Shown: positions 47,015-56,630, counted from the stretch's first letter. The stretch is DNA of 64,000 bases from REEB95 sp963762425 (GCA_963762425.1 CAVXKY010000010.1:112456-176455); one strand, 5' to 3'. Notes: generated by a model not told the origin, from the sequence alone. A program made the numbers and translations.

Positions 47015-48265
47015 ATGGACGACCTCATTTTTCTCGCGCACCGGCTGCCCTTTCCGCCGGACAAGGGCGACAAGATCCGCTCCTGGCGGATGCTGTCGCA
47101 TTTGGCCGAGCGTTTCCGCGTCCATCTCGGCGCCTTCATCGACGACCGGCGCGATGCCGCGCATGTGGGCGAATTGCGGCGCATCTGCGCCAGCCTCTTT
47201 TGCCCGGGCATCGATCCCGTCCTGGCGCGGCTCAAAAGCGCGGCCGCGCTCGTCACCGGACAATCGCTGACCGAGCGTTATTTCCACGACCGCCGCATGG
47301 CGCGCTGGGTCGCCGCCACCATGGCGCGCGTCCGCCCGCGTTTTGCCTTCGTCTATTGCTCGGCGATGGCGCCCTATCTCATGCCCTATCGCTTCACCGG
47401 CGGCATCGTCGACATGGTCGATGCCGATTCCGAGAAGTGGCGGCAATACGCGGCCTCAAGCCGCTTCCCGGCCAATCTTCTCTACCGCCGCGAGGGCGAA
47501 ACCGTGCTCGCGCTCGAACGCCGCGCGGCGGCTCGCTTCGAGCGCACGCTGTTCGTGTCATCCGCCGAAGCGAATTTGTTCCTGAAGCGCGCGCCCGAGG
47601 CCAAGGATCGCGTTCTCGCCATCGGCAACGGCGTCGATCTCGACCGTTTCAATCCGGACCGGTCCTTCGCCAATCCTTACGCGCAGGGGACCCGCGCCGT
47701 GGTTTTCACCGGCGCGATGGATTACCGGCCCAATATCGACGCCGTGCTGTGGTTCGCCGCCGAAGTGATGCCGCTGTTGCGCGGCCGGGCGCCCGGGCTC
47801 GAATTCTGGATCGTGGGTTCCAATCCCGCGTCTTCCGTGTGCCGCCTGGCCCAGGCGCCGGACATCCGCGTCACCGGCCGGGTCCCGGATATCCGCCCCT
47901 ATCTGGCGGGGGCCTTTGCCGCGGTGGCGCCGCTCCGGATCGCGCGCGGCATCCAGAACAAGGTGCTCGAGGCCATGGCCATGGGAAAGCCGGTGGTGGC
48001 CTCGCCCCAAGCGCTCGAGGGAATTTCATTGAAGCCGGGCGAGGAGGCGCTGGTGGCGTCCAACGCCGAGGATTTCGCCGCGGCGCTGCTGCGCGTCTGG
48101 CGCGGCGAGGAGCCTGCAATGGGCGCCCGCGCCCGGGCATTGGTCGAGGCCGATTATCGCTGGGAGGCGAAGCTCGCCGCCCTCGACGCGCTCTACGGGG
48201 ATTCCGATCGGGCGGCGCAGCGCGGCGAGTTTCGCGCGCATTTGCATGCCGTGGGTGCGTCGTGA
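47015..48265 (+). CDS. Glycosyltransferase of the exosortase A locus (TIGR03087-like)
   Basis: 416 residues from ATG 47015. The family-typical N-terminus HRLPFPPDKGDKIRS, VDMVDADSEKW in the first lobe, IGNGVDLDRFNPD and FTGAMDYRPNIDAVLWFAAEV at the start of the GT-B second lobe, and KVLEAMAMGKPVVASPQALEG as the acceptor/donor helix. GT4-like retaining enzyme, no membrane helix. It presumably adds a sugar to the lipid-linked repeat unit. The stop overlaps the exosortase start (GTGA). Confidence 0.93.
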   Translation: MDDLIFLAHRLPFPPDKGDKIRSWRMLSHLAERFRVHLGAFIDDRRDAAHVGELRRICASLFCPGIDPVLARLKSAAALVTGQSLTERYFHDRRMARWVAATMARVRPRFAFVYCSAMAPYLMPYRFTGGIVDMVDADSEKWRQYAASSRFPANLLYRREGETVLALERRAAARFERTLFVSSAEANLFLKRAPEAKDRVLAIGNGVDLDRFNPDRSFANPYAQGTRAVVFTGAMDYRPNIDAVLWFAAEVMPLLRGRAPGLEFWIVGSNPASSVCRLAQAPDIRVTGRVPDIRPYLAGAFAAVAPLRIARGIQNKVLEAMAMGKPVVASPQALEGISLKPGEEALVASNAEDFAAALLRVWRGEEPAMGARARALVEADYRWEAKLAALDALYGDSDRAAQRGEFRAHLHAVGAS

Positions 48266-49821
48266 GCGCCCCGGCGATTCACGGCTCCGCCCCGGCGCAT
48301 CCGTGGCGGTCGCTCGTGCCGGTCCTGGGTTTCGCGGCGTTGGTGCTGGGCTTCGTCTTCTGGCACGAGATCGCCGGCGCTTGGCGCGTTTGGCTGTCCT
48401 CGCCGACCTACAACCACTGTTTCCTGGTGCTGCCGATATCGTTCTACATGATCTGGGACCGCCGCCTCCTTCTCGCGGGCGAAACGCCGCGTCCGGATTT
48501 CCGCGCGCTCGCGCTGCTGCCGTTCCTGTCCTTCGCCTGGCTGCTGATGGCGGTGCTGGGCGTGCTCGAATTCCAGCAATTCGTCTTCATCAGCATGGTG
48601 CAGGTGATCCTGCTCGCGGCGTTGGGTTGGCGCGTCTATTACCGGCTGCTCGGGCCGCTGCTTTATCTCTATCTGCTGGTGCCGAGCGGCGAATACCTGG
48701 TGCCGCATCTGCAGGATATGACCGCGCGCTTCGCCGTCTATCTGCTCCAGGCCTTCAACGTGCCGGTCTATTCCGACGGCATCATGATTTCGATTCCCGA
48801 GGGCGATTTCATCGTCGCCGAGGCCTGCGCCGGCCTGCGCTTCCTCATCGCCTCGTTCGCCTTCGGCATTTTCTTCGCGCTCATGGTCTATCGCCATTGG
48901 CAGAAACGCCTGGCGTTCGTGCTGGCGTCGCTGGTGGTGCCGATTTTCGCCAACGGCATTCGCGCTTTCGGCATCATCTATCTGGCGCATCTGACCAACG
49001 ACGTCACCGCGGTGGAAGCCGACCACATCATCTATGGCTGGGGCTTCTTCACTGCCGTGCTGTTGTTGCAGATCGCCGTCGGCATGCGCTTTGCCGACAA
49101 GGGCGCGGCGCAAGCCAGGCATCCGGCGCCGCTCCAGGATCCCGCGCCATCGCCCCAATCGCCGGCCGTGATCGTCGCCGTGGCGCTCGCGCTGGCCGCG
49201 CTCGGGCCCGCCTATCTGGCCCGGCTCGACCGGCCCGCGCATCCGCTCGATCTCGCGCGCGCGCAAGCGCCCGCAGTGGCGGCGCCGTGGCAGGCGCAGG
49301 ATAGCGCCAAGGACGATTGGCAGCCGGTGATCATGGAGCCCGACCGCGAATTCCGCGACGGCTTCACGCGCGCGGGCGGCGGCGCCGGCGAGGATGTGGA
49401 ACGTTATGTCGCGCTCTACGACGTCTATGGCAGCCACAACAATCTGGTGCGCAGCCAGAACCGCGTGGTCGACGACGACATTTGGGTGCGCTCGACCCTG
49501 GGCTCGGCTCCTGTCGATCTCCCAGGCTATCCGCCGGTGTTGGCCTCGGCCGAGATCCATTCCGGGCCGCGCACGCGGCTGGTCTGGTATTTCTACGTGG
49601 TCGACGGCGCCGTGACATCGAGCGCCATCGAAGCCAAGCTGCGCCTGGCGCGGGACGTTATCCTGGGCCGCCCCGCGGTCGCGGGTTTCGTCGCCTTGGC
49701 CGCGCCCAGGCAGGGCGACGGCGCTCCGCCCGAGCAAACCCTCGCCGATTTCCTGCGTTCCATGCCGCCCTTGCCCGCCTATCTCGACGGCGTGCGGCAA
49801 GCGGCCGGGCCGGCCTCGTAA
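48262..49821 (+). CDS. xrtA: Exosortase A fused to an EpsI-like domain
   Basis: 519 residues from GTG 48262. The first 290 residues are an eight-helix exosortase with the catalytic triad visible: Cys in VAEACAGLRFL, Arg in FANGIRAFGI and His in EADHIIYGWGFF. A further helix near residue 315 leads to a periplasmic EpsI domain (about 345-500) containing WQPVIMEPDREFRDGF and VERYVALYDVYGSHNNLV. Exosortase A cleaves PEP-CTERM substrates and joins them to the exopolysaccharide or envelope, and EpsI helps polymer production. The domain order is normal for XrtA fusions. A candidate substrate is encoded at 3356-4162. Confidence 0.95.
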   Translation: MSAPAIHGSAPAHPWRSLVPVLGFAALVLGFVFWHEIAGAWRVWLSSPTYNHCFLVLPISFYMIWDRRLLLAGETPRPDFRALALLPFLSFAWLLMAVLGVLEFQQFVFISMVQVILLAALGWRVYYRLLGPLLYLYLLVPSGEYLVPHLQDMTARFAVYLLQAFNVPVYSDGIMISIPEGDFIVAEACAGLRFLIASFAFGIFFALMVYRHWQKRLAFVLASLVVPIFANGIRAFGIIYLAHLTNDVTAVEADHIIYGWGFFTAVLLLQIAVGMRFADKGAAQARHPAPLQDPAPSPQSPAVIVAVALALAALGPAYLARLDRPAHPLDLARAQAPAVAAPWQAQDSAKDDWQPVIMEPDREFRDGFTRAGGGAGEDVERYVALYDVYGSHNNLVRSQNRVVDDDIWVRSTLGSAPVDLPGYPPVLASAEIHSGPRTRLVWYFYVVDGAVTSSAIEAKLRLARDVILGRPAVAGFVALAAPRQGDGAPPEQTLADFLRSMPPLPAYLDGVRQAAGPAS

Positions 49822-49834
49822 AAGGCTGACGGCG

Positions 49835-50824
49835 ATGATGGTCCCCGCGATCGCGCGACAATGCCTGAGCGAACTTCGCCGGCCGTCGGTGCTGGCGCAT
49901 TCCGGCGCGCTGGCGCGGTTTGCCCGCAATCCCGTTCCCTTCCGGGCGCCGTGGCGCTCCGCGGTTCTGCACGTCCACCGCAACATGGGCTTGGGCGACA
50001 TCCTCATGTGCACGCCCGCCTTGCGCGAAGTGAAGCGCCTCAATCCCAAATGTTCCATCCGGTTTTATACCGACCTGGGCGCGCTCGTGCGGGGCTTGCC
50101 TTACATCGACGAGGTCCGGCCCTTCGGCGAGCGGCCGCCCGGCTCGATCTCCCTCGGCTACGAGGATGCGAGCCCGGCCCGGTCCCATCTCGCCAAGATC
50201 ATGGGCGACGTGCTCGGCGTGCGGGTGACGGATGTCCGCCCCGATTGCGTCGTCCGCGCGGAGGAGGTCGAGGCTTTCCGGATGTCGTGGGCGCATCTTC
50301 CCCGCCCCCATATCGTCATCCTCCGGCGGGCGGGACGGTGGACGCCGAACAAGGATTGGCCGGATTACTCCTGGATCGCCCTGGCCGGCAGGCTGACGCA
50401 ATTCGGCGGCGTGATCGAAATCGGCGAAGCCGGCCCGGCGCCTTCCGGGCTGCCGTCGAAGAATTATCTCGATCTGCGCGGCCGCACGTCGCTCGACCAA
50501 TTGGCGGCCGTTATGGCGGCGGCCGATCTGCATGTCGGTCCCGATTCGGGGCCGATGCATGTCGCCGCCGCGACGGGAACGCCGTCGGTCGTGATCTATG
50601 GCGGTTACATCGACCCGGAGAACACTCTCTATCCGGGCAACGTCGCGCTGGCGGTGCCGGTATCCTGCTCGCCCTGCTGGCTGCGCACCCCATGCCCGTA
50701 TGAGCGGCGATGCCTGAGCGGCGTTTCGCCCGGAGCCGTCGAAGAGGCGGTCGGGAAACTTTGGCAGGCGATGCCGGTAACGCCGCTTTCGGCGGCGCCG
50801 CTCTATGGGAACGCCGGCGCATGA
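49835..50824 (+). CDS. Glycosyltransferase family 9 (heptosyltransferase-like)
   Basis: 329 residues. GT-B fold with HRNMGLGDILMCTPALREVKR (first loop), ILRRAGRWTPNKDWPDYSW at the start of lobe 2 and DLHVGPDSGPMHVAAATGTPSV, the nucleotide-sugar-binding block of the family. A cluster of cysteines near the C-terminus (SCSPCWLRTPCPYERRC) is notable and is common in GT9 enzymes. It would transfer heptose or a similar sugar. The next gene starts within its stop (ATGA). Confidence 0.9.
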   Translation: MMVPAIARQCLSELRRPSVLAHSGALARFARNPVPFRAPWRSAVLHVHRNMGLGDILMCTPALREVKRLNPKCSIRFYTDLGALVRGLPYIDEVRPFGERPPGSISLGYEDASPARSHLAKIMGDVLGVRVTDVRPDCVVRAEEVEAFRMSWAHLPRPHIVILRRAGRWTPNKDWPDYSWIALAGRLTQFGGVIEIGEAGPAPSGLPSKNYLDLRGRTSLDQLAAVMAAADLHVGPDSGPMHVAAATGTPSVVIYGGYIDPENTLYPGNVALAVPVSCSPCWLRTPCPYERRCLSGVSPGAVEEAVGKLWQAMPVTPLSAAPLYGNAGA

Positions 50825-51867
50825 ACGCGGATTTTTCCGTCATCATCCCGTCGCGCAATCGCCCGGCCTTGTTGCGGAATGCGATCGATTCGGTGCTGGC
50901 GCAGCGCCATCCGGCCAAGCAGATCATCGTCGTCGATGACGGCTCGGACGGCGATGCCGCCGCGCTCTACCGCAAGATGGAAAAGGAATTGGCGGGGCGG
51001 GTGACGTTCCTGCATCTCGTGTCCAGGCCGCGCGGCCACGGCCAGAGCTACGCGATCAATTTCGGCGCGAGCTTCGCGTCCGGGAACTATATCGGCATGT
51101 TGGACGACGACGATTATTGGACCGATCCGGACCATTTGGGCCGCGCGCATGCGGTGATCTCGGATTCGGGCGGCGCGGCCGATGTCTATTTCACCAATCA
51201 GCGGGCTTACGCCGGCGGCAACCCGGTCGAGCGCCCGATCTGGATCGAGAATCTCACCGGCATCATCGTCGGCACCCGGCCGCCCGATCCCAACGGCGCT
51301 TTCGCCGTCACGCCCAGGGAGCTGCTGCAGGCGGCTGGATTCTGCCATCTGAACACGACCATCGTCCGCCGCGATCTGTTCATGGCGTTGGGCGGCCTGG
51401 ACGAGAATATCCGGTACGAATGCGACCGCGATTTCTACCTGCGCCTGATCGACCGGGCCCGCCTCATCGAATATCACCCGGCGGTGACGTCCCGGCACAA
51501 TATCCCCGATCCGTCCAAATCGGCCAGCATGTCGACGCTGGTCGGCGACATCGAGAAGCGGCTTTACCAGTTGACCGTGCTCGACAAGTCCGCGTTGCTG
51601 GCCGTCCATCCGGAAATCCGGCAACATTGCCGGACCCACAAATCCTATGCGCTGAAGAAGCTCGCCGAGAGTCTCGCCGCGCGCTCGGAATTCTCCACCG
51701 CCGCCTATTACGCCCGGGAAGCGCTGGCGATCGGATTTTCGTTCAAGTGGCTGCTGTTCACCTTGTATCTGTCCGCCCGCGCCCTGGGACGCGAGCCGGC
51801 CGCGCTGCCGCGCGGCCGTGCAACCGGGCGATCGGACCTGAACGCCGGCGCGAAAATTCCCCGCTGA
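50821..51867 (+). CDS. Glycosyltransferase family 2
   Basis: 348 residues from ATG 50821, overlapping the preceding stop. GT-A fold: FSVIIPSRNRPALLRNAIDSVL, VVDDGSDGDAAALYRK, MLDDDDYWTDP (the D-x-D metal motif), and the late CDRDFYLRLIDRARL. Near the C-terminus one hydrophobic stretch (FSFKWLLFTLYLSARALG) could touch the membrane. It is the last gene of the main rightward operon and converges on the next block at 51898. Confidence 0.9.
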   Translation: MNADFSVIIPSRNRPALLRNAIDSVLAQRHPAKQIIVVDDGSDGDAAALYRKMEKELAGRVTFLHLVSRPRGHGQSYAINFGASFASGNYIGMLDDDDYWTDPDHLGRAHAVISDSGGAADVYFTNQRAYAGGNPVERPIWIENLTGIIVGTRPPDPNGAFAVTPRELLQAAGFCHLNTTIVRRDLFMALGGLDENIRYECDRDFYLRLIDRARLIEYHPAVTSRHNIPDPSKSASMSTLVGDIEKRLYQLTVLDKSALLAVHPEIRQHCRTHKSYALKKLAESLAARSEFSTAAYYAREALAIGFSFKWLLFTLYLSARALGREPAALPRGRATGRSDLNAGAKIPR

Positions 51868-51897
51868 AGCGTCCGGCCGCGCCGCGGGAGAATCTTC

Positions 51898-52986
51898 TCA
51901 CCCGCGCCGGGAAACCGCCGCTTCCGTCGGCGGGGCAGGGCGGGCTTTCTTCATCCCGTGATAAGCATTCCGCATCGATCCGATGGCGGCGATGGGCAGG
52001 AAGGAAAGCAGCCAGTAGGCGAAAACCCGGGGAGCGGCGCAGCCCATCGCCAAGGCCCGCGCCAGATAAGGCCTGGCTTCGGCCGGGCGATCGTCGTCGA
52101 ACAGGGCCATCCCCGCCCAGGCATAGGAATCCCGCCGCCGCCGCCGGATTATGTTCGCCGGCAGATGCGGGCGTCCGGCCAGCAGGACGTCGATTTTGCC
52201 GATGGTGGCGAGATTGGCCAACGCCGTATGCGTGCGCAACCGGCTGAGCGCGCCGCCGGCGCAACACTGCGCCGCGCTCAGATCGATCAATCCGGCGGGC
52301 CCGCATTGTGCCAGGCGGCTGTAGAATTCATAGTCCTCGCCGGCGTTGCCGACGGCGACGTCGAAGCCGCCGCATCGCGCCAGCAATTCGCGGCGGAACA
52401 TGACCGTCGACATGTTGAAGAAATTTCCCAGGTAAACCTTGCGGGAGAAATCGCCGATCCGCAGCGGAATTTCGGCCTCGGGCACGGGCAGATCGGGCGC
52501 CGATTCGCGCAGGTCGAGTTGGGATTCGAACAGCGCTGCCTCGGGCAGATAGGAGAAGCTGCCGCGATAATAACGCCGCAGCGACCGGGCGTGGAGTATG
52601 CGGCCGTCGAGATCGATGATTGCGGCCTCGGTCCAGGTCAGTTGCAAGGCCGGAACGGCGCGGAAGGCGGCGATCTGGGCCGCGATCTTCCAGGGCAGCC
52701 AACGGTCGTCGGAATCGAGGAAGGCGATGAACCGGCCGTTGGCCAGCGCCATGCCGGCGTTGCGGGCGGCGCAAACCCCGGCATTGGCCTGCCGCAAAAC
52801 CCGGATGCGGCCGCCGAAAGCCGCGAGCCTGTCCGGCGTATCGTCGGTCGAACCGTCGTCCACGACGATAACCTCGACCGCCGGATGGGTCTGCGCCAGC
52901 GCGCTTTCAACCGCGATTGAGACCAGCCGAGCGCGGTTGTAGGTCGGGATGATGACGCTGACGAGATCGGCGGCTTCTTGAGACAT
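51898..52986 (-). CDS. Glycosyltransferase family 2
   Basis: 362 residues from ATG 52986 (MSQEAADLVSVII). GT-A signatures VSVIIPTYNRARLVSIAV, VVDDGSTDDTPDRL, ARNAGMALANGRFIAFLDSDD (D-S-D-D metal motif) and GNAGEDYEFYSRL. C-terminal helical tail. Last gene of the leftward operon that begins with the flippase. Its partner is unknown, but the position suggests addition of a side or terminal sugar. Confidence 0.9.
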   Translation of the reverse strand: MSQEAADLVSVIIPTYNRARLVSIAVESALAQTHPAVEVIVVDDGSTDDTPDRLAAFGGRIRVLRQANAGVCAARNAGMALANGRFIAFLDSDDRWLPWKIAAQIAAFRAVPALQLTWTEAAIIDLDGRILHARSLRRYYRGSFSYLPEAALFESQLDLRESAPDLPVPEAEIPLRIGDFSRKVYLGNFFNMSTVMFRRELLARCGGFDVAVGNAGEDYEFYSRLAQCGPAGLIDLSAAQCCAGGALSRLRTHTALANLATIGKIDVLLAGRPHLPANIIRRRRRDSYAWAGMALFDDDRPAEARPYLARALAMGCAAPRVFAYWLLSFLPIAAIGSMRNAYHGMKKARPAPPTEAAVSRRG

Positions 52987-53018
52987 GACCGGCTCTGGAT
53001 CCAAGTTCTGTCCGGGAA

Positions 53019-54926
53019 TCAAGTTTCGCGATTTCGGCTGCCTGGGGTTCTATCCCCGGCGGCGCGCAGGCGCGGGCGCGAGGCCGGCGCCGGCGGCCAA
53101 TAGGCCGGAACCGGCAGCCGCTTTTTCACGGGGAAACGCACGGCCTCCTCGCCGGAAGGCGCGGCCGTTCTCGCCCCCTGGATCGCGCGCAGCAAACCGT
53201 CCAGGGCGGCCTCGATCCGCGCATAGGTGTCGCGGAAAACGCCGGCATCCCGTCCATCCGGATCGGCGATGTCCAGCGCCTCGGCCTCGCCGAAGCTGCC
53301 GAGCCGTATGATCGGCGTGGCCAGGCTGGGATAGCGGTTCCGCAACCAGTCGAGATTTTTCTCGTCGAAAATCACTAGCACGTCCGCGCTCTCGGCCAGT
53401 TCCCGCGAGAGGTGAAGGGAGCGATGCGCCGCCAGATTCACCCCGGTTTCCCGCGCCGCATCGACGGCTTCGGGCGGGCAAACGGCGCCGTTCCGGGGCA
53501 GCATTCCCGCGGATGCGACGCGCAGCTTCGGCCGGTCGGATGCGGTCCGGCGCTCGAGGGAAGCGGCGGCGAACGGACTGCGGCAGATGTTCCCCTGGCA
53601 GACGAAGACGATGGTGAAGTCGCCGCCGCCGGCCGCGCGCAAGGCCGCGATCAGCGCCGCGCGGTCGCGCCGCCGGGTTCGCGCGGCAAATCCGGGAAGC
53701 CGGGACGAAAGGCGCTGCCACGCTTGCCGGAACATGCCGCCGAGCTCGGCCAATCCGGGACGCGGATCGTCGAATGCCAGCACGTCGTGGAATTCCCGGC
53801 CGGTGATGAGGCGGCCATGTTCCAGAATCTCACGCAGCAGAAGCCGCAGCTGGTCGGCCGGTCGGCCTTTCAGCGCCTTGACGCGCGTGACCAGTTGCCG
53901 GAAGTCGGGGACGAAGTTGCGGGCGAACACGCCCGCGCGATAGGAGCGGGACGGTGTTTCGACATCGTCCACCAGCAGCCGGTACCAGAAATAGGGAAAA
54001 TCCACGCCCACGCCCACCGGCAGGGGCAGCGAACCCCAGGGGCGGGCATTGACTTCCAGCAGGATCCATTCGCCCAACTCGTGATCGACCTTGAATTCGA
54101 ACATGGCGACGCCGGTATAGTCCTCGGCCGCGATGATTTTGCCGGTTGCCTCGACCAGCGGCGGCGACAGCTTCGCGCTGACCCGGTAATAGCCGTTTCC
54201 GTTCCATTCATGCACCCGGCGGTGCTGGAAAGCCTGAAGCACCTTTCCCCGCGACGCCAGCACCGAAACCCCGACGCCGTCGCCGGGGAAAAAAGCCTCG
54301 ATCAGATGGTTGCCGTCGCGCACGGAAGGCAGAATCCGCGACAGGGACGCCTCATCGTTCACGATGACGACCTTGTCGCGCGCATGCAGGGCGCCCAGGG
54401 TGTAGGATTGCAACGGCTTGACGGCGAGCGGCAATCCGGCTTCGGCGACGATCGAGGCGGCCGTGTCAGCCCGCGAAATCAACCGTCCCCGCGCCACCGG
54501 AACGCCGAGCGACCGGGCCAGTTCGCGCGTCGCGTTCTTGTCGAAGAAAACCGCCATGGCCCGTTCGTTGGGAATGGCCAGGCGGCACGCCTCGGCGAGA
54601 CGGTCGCGGTGGCGATGGAGCGGCAGCAGAGTCCGTTCGTCGCACGGGATGACGAGATCGTAGCGCTCGCGGCGGAAAAGTTTCTCCACCGCCGCCACCC
54701 ACTCGGTCCCGTCGCCGAGGTAATAGGGGAGATAGCGGATGCGCGTCACGTAGCGCGACTTCAAGGCCGGCGCGCGGAAATCGAACGGGGCGGCGTGCAC
54801 CTCGATATGCCGCTTGGCCAAGGACCGCACGGTCGCCAAAAAGCTCCGCGTGTCGTCGCCGATCACGAGAACCTTGCGGCGGCGCTCGTCCCGAACTTTT
54901 TCCGATTCCGGCGTCACGCGGCCCAT
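53019..54926 (-). CDS. Fused ATP-grasp enzyme and low-molecular-weight protein tyrosine phosphatase
   Basis: 635 residues from ATG 54926. Residues 15-400 are an ATP-grasp protein: KVLVIGDDTRSFLATVRSLA, LAVKPLQSYTLGALHARDK (nucleotide Lys), FFPGDGVGVSVLASRGK and ILLEVNARPWGSLPLP (metal-binding E-x-N-x-R). From about residue 430 a complete LMW-PTP follows: IVFVCQGNICRSPFAAASL, with the C-x5-R active-site loop CQGNICR, and DIADPDGRD, the general-acid Asp loop. A basic, Pro-rich 55-residue tail ends the protein. Both halves are in one frame. The phosphatase could oppose the tyrosine-kinase-like protein at 43328-44362, and the ATP-grasp half could activate a carboxylate for exopolysaccharide modification. 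Confidence 0.9.
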   Translation of the reverse strand: MGRVTPESEKVRDERRRKVLVIGDDTRSFLATVRSLAKRHIEVHAAPFDFRAPALKSRYVTRIRYLPYYLGDGTEWVAAVEKLFRRERYDLVIPCDERTLLPLHRHRDRLAEACRLAIPNERAMAVFFDKNATRELARSLGVPVARGRLISRADTAASIVAEAGLPLAVKPLQSYTLGALHARDKVVIVNDEASLSRILPSVRDGNHLIEAFFPGDGVGVSVLASRGKVLQAFQHRRVHEWNGNGYYRVSAKLSPPLVEATGKIIAAEDYTGVAMFEFKVDHELGEWILLEVNARPWGSLPLPVGVGVDFPYFWYRLLVDDVETPSRSYRAGVFARNFVPDFRQLVTRVKALKGRPADQLRLLLREILEHGRLITGREFHDVLAFDDPRPGLAELGGMFRQAWQRLSSRLPGFAARTRRRDRAALIAALRAAGGGDFTIVFVCQGNICRSPFAAASLERRTASDRPKLRVASAGMLPRNGAVCPPEAVDAARETGVNLAAHRSLHLSRELAESADVLVIFDEKNLDWLRNRYPSLATPIIRLGSFGEAEALDIADPDGRDAGVFRDTYARIEAALDGLLRAIQGARTAAPSGEEAVRFPVKKRLPVPAYWPPAPASRPRLRAAGDRTPGSRNRET

Positions 54927-54964
54927 CGACACTCTCTCTACGCTTCCTCGAAATTCCGGGAAGA

Positions 54965-55204
54965 TCAGAACGGACGCCGGCGGCCGGCCGGCTTGGCGGT
55001 CGGCCTCGGCGCATTTCTGGCCGCCAACCGGGCGGCGAACGTGCCCCGGGCGGCCGCTTCGGCTTCCGCCGCGATGTCCGCAGGCTCGCGCATGGCGAAG
55101 ATGCCGCGGGTCTTGCCGCGGTTGCCGGCTTTGTCGTTGGTCACCAGCCAATGCACCACGGCCAGCACGCCGATGAGCGAGAAGAAGAAAAATACTGCGT
55201 CCAT
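54965..55204 (-). CDS. Small single-helix membrane protein, function unknown
   Basis: 79 residues from ATG 55204 with GGGAGAGG 5 nt upstream. One membrane helix at the N-terminus (AVFFFFSLIGVLAVVHWLV) followed by a charged, Ala-rich cytoplasmic tail containing GIFAMREPADIAAEAEAAARG and a final basic segment (KPAGRRRPF). Sits between the O-antigen-ligase-like gene and the ATP-grasp fusion in the leftward operon. No family is recognised. A scaffold role is possible. Confidence 0.65.
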   Translation of the reverse strand: MDAVFFFFSLIGVLAVVHWLVTNDKAGNRGKTRGIFAMREPADIAAEAEAAARGTFAARLAARNAPRPTAKPAGRRRPF

Positions 55205-55230
55205 GTGCGCCTCTCCCGGTGATCCGCGGC

Positions 55231-56571
55231 CTAGTCCGCGTCGCCCTGCATCGCCATGCCCGGCCGCGGCAACGCCCGCGGCGGGCCGCGCGGCGGGCTG
55301 CGCGACGGCAGCATGCGGGCGAAACGCGGCTTCTCGGGCGCCAACTCGGCGACGACGATGCGCCGCGTCGCCGCCAGGACGACGACGAGGGTGAAATAGA
55401 AGTCCCAATAGGACAGCGACAAGAACGTGCCGCCCACGAGGAATCCGATGATGCCGACGAACGACATGTGCGCCAGGTCGTTCGCCCATTTGAGCTCCAG
55501 GCTCCCCTTGGTGCGCCGGATGATGTAGCGGCAATTCTGCAACGCGGTGATCGCGATCGCGAGCCAGAGGCCGAACGCGATGAAACCGTTCTCGCCCAGA
55601 TTCTCGAACCAGATCGAGTGCACGGCCTTGGACGTGGTGCCCGGCGCATATTCGTCGAGGACATCCTGGTCGTAGGGCGCCATGAAGCCGCCGCCGACCA
55701 GCGGCCGGGCGACCGCGATTTTAATGGCCGCCTTCCATATTTGGATGCGGCCTTCGGCCGAGGAATCCTGCTGATACGTCTGGATGGTTTGCACGCGCTC
55801 GATCCATTGCGTCGGCATGAAGCTGATCGAGAAGGCCAGCATGACGGTGACGACGACCGCCACCCCGACCTTGTGCTTCGAGTGCTGCACCAGGAAGGGC
55901 AGCATGGCGATGAGCGCCAGGAACGACCCGCGCGAATAAGACGCCAGAATGGACAGCAGGCAAAGGGCCATGCTGGCGCGCGCGCCGAAACGCAGCAGCT
56001 CGTTTTTCGACTGCCGGCCGAGATAATTCATCAACGGCATGACCACGACCAGCGCGCAGGCGAGCTGGTTGTTGTCGCCGATGATGGTCTGCGCCGGGCC
56101 GTAAATGCGGGCGGTGCCGCCGGTTATCAGCGTGAAGATGCCGCCCTTGATGCCGTAATATCCCACCGCGATGACCATGATCCAGATGAGCGCGTGGATG
56201 CGCACCCGGTTCGTGAGCATCGCCGCGGTGACGAAGACGTAGATGAAGGCCTTCACCGTGATCCACCACTTCGGCCAGGCCAAATCCGGCACCAACGCGA
56301 ACGACGTGGCGATGGTGATGATCGTCACATAGGCGAGCAGGAGCACGGTGGTGCGATCCATCGGCAGCCGGCGCCGTTCGCACATCATCCAGCCGAAGAT
56401 GCCGGTGAGGCCGACGACCAAGGCGAAGGGGATGCTCTCGGCCATGCCCCAGGTCAGCCGCTGGACGCTGCCGAAGGAGATGTAGGACCACAGCAGCACG
56501 CTGACGAAGGGCGAAATGAACGCCGTGGGCAAAAGCCCGAAGATCAGCATGGCGAGGGCGAGCGAGCGCAT
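55231..56571 (-). CDS. O-antigen-ligase/O-glycosylation-ligase-like protein, exosortase A associated
   Basis: 446 residues, about eleven membrane helices. Features of the Wzy/WaaL fold associated with exosortase A loci: LTWGMAESIPFALVVG near the start, the KAFIYVFVTAAML helix, RIYGPAQTIIGDNNQLAC, SYSRGSFLALIAMLP and the large periplasmic loop with HSIWFENLGENGF (His/Glu pair). Such proteins ligate or polymerise lipid-linked sugars. A basic Pro-rich tail of about 30 residues ends the protein. It is the second gene of the leftward operon. Confidence 0.9.
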   Translation of the reverse strand: MRSLALAMLIFGLLPTAFISPFVSVLLWSYISFGSVQRLTWGMAESIPFALVVGLTGIFGWMMCERRRLPMDRTTVLLLAYVTIITIATSFALVPDLAWPKWWITVKAFIYVFVTAAMLTNRVRIHALIWIMVIAVGYYGIKGGIFTLITGGTARIYGPAQTIIGDNNQLACALVVVMPLMNYLGRQSKNELLRFGARASMALCLLSILASYSRGSFLALIAMLPFLVQHSKHKVGVAVVVTVMLAFSISFMPTQWIERVQTIQTYQQDSSAEGRIQIWKAAIKIAVARPLVGGGFMAPYDQDVLDEYAPGTTSKAVHSIWFENLGENGFIAFGLWLAIAITALQNCRYIIRRTKGSLELKWANDLAHMSFVGIIGFLVGGTFLSLSYWDFYFTLVVVLAATRRIVVAELAPEKPRFARMLPSRSPPRGPPRALPRPGMAMQGDAD

Positions 56572-56630
56572 AAGGGTCTCTCAGTTCCTGTCCGGAGGCG
56601 GGGAATTGCGGAAAATCGGGGAGCGGCCGG

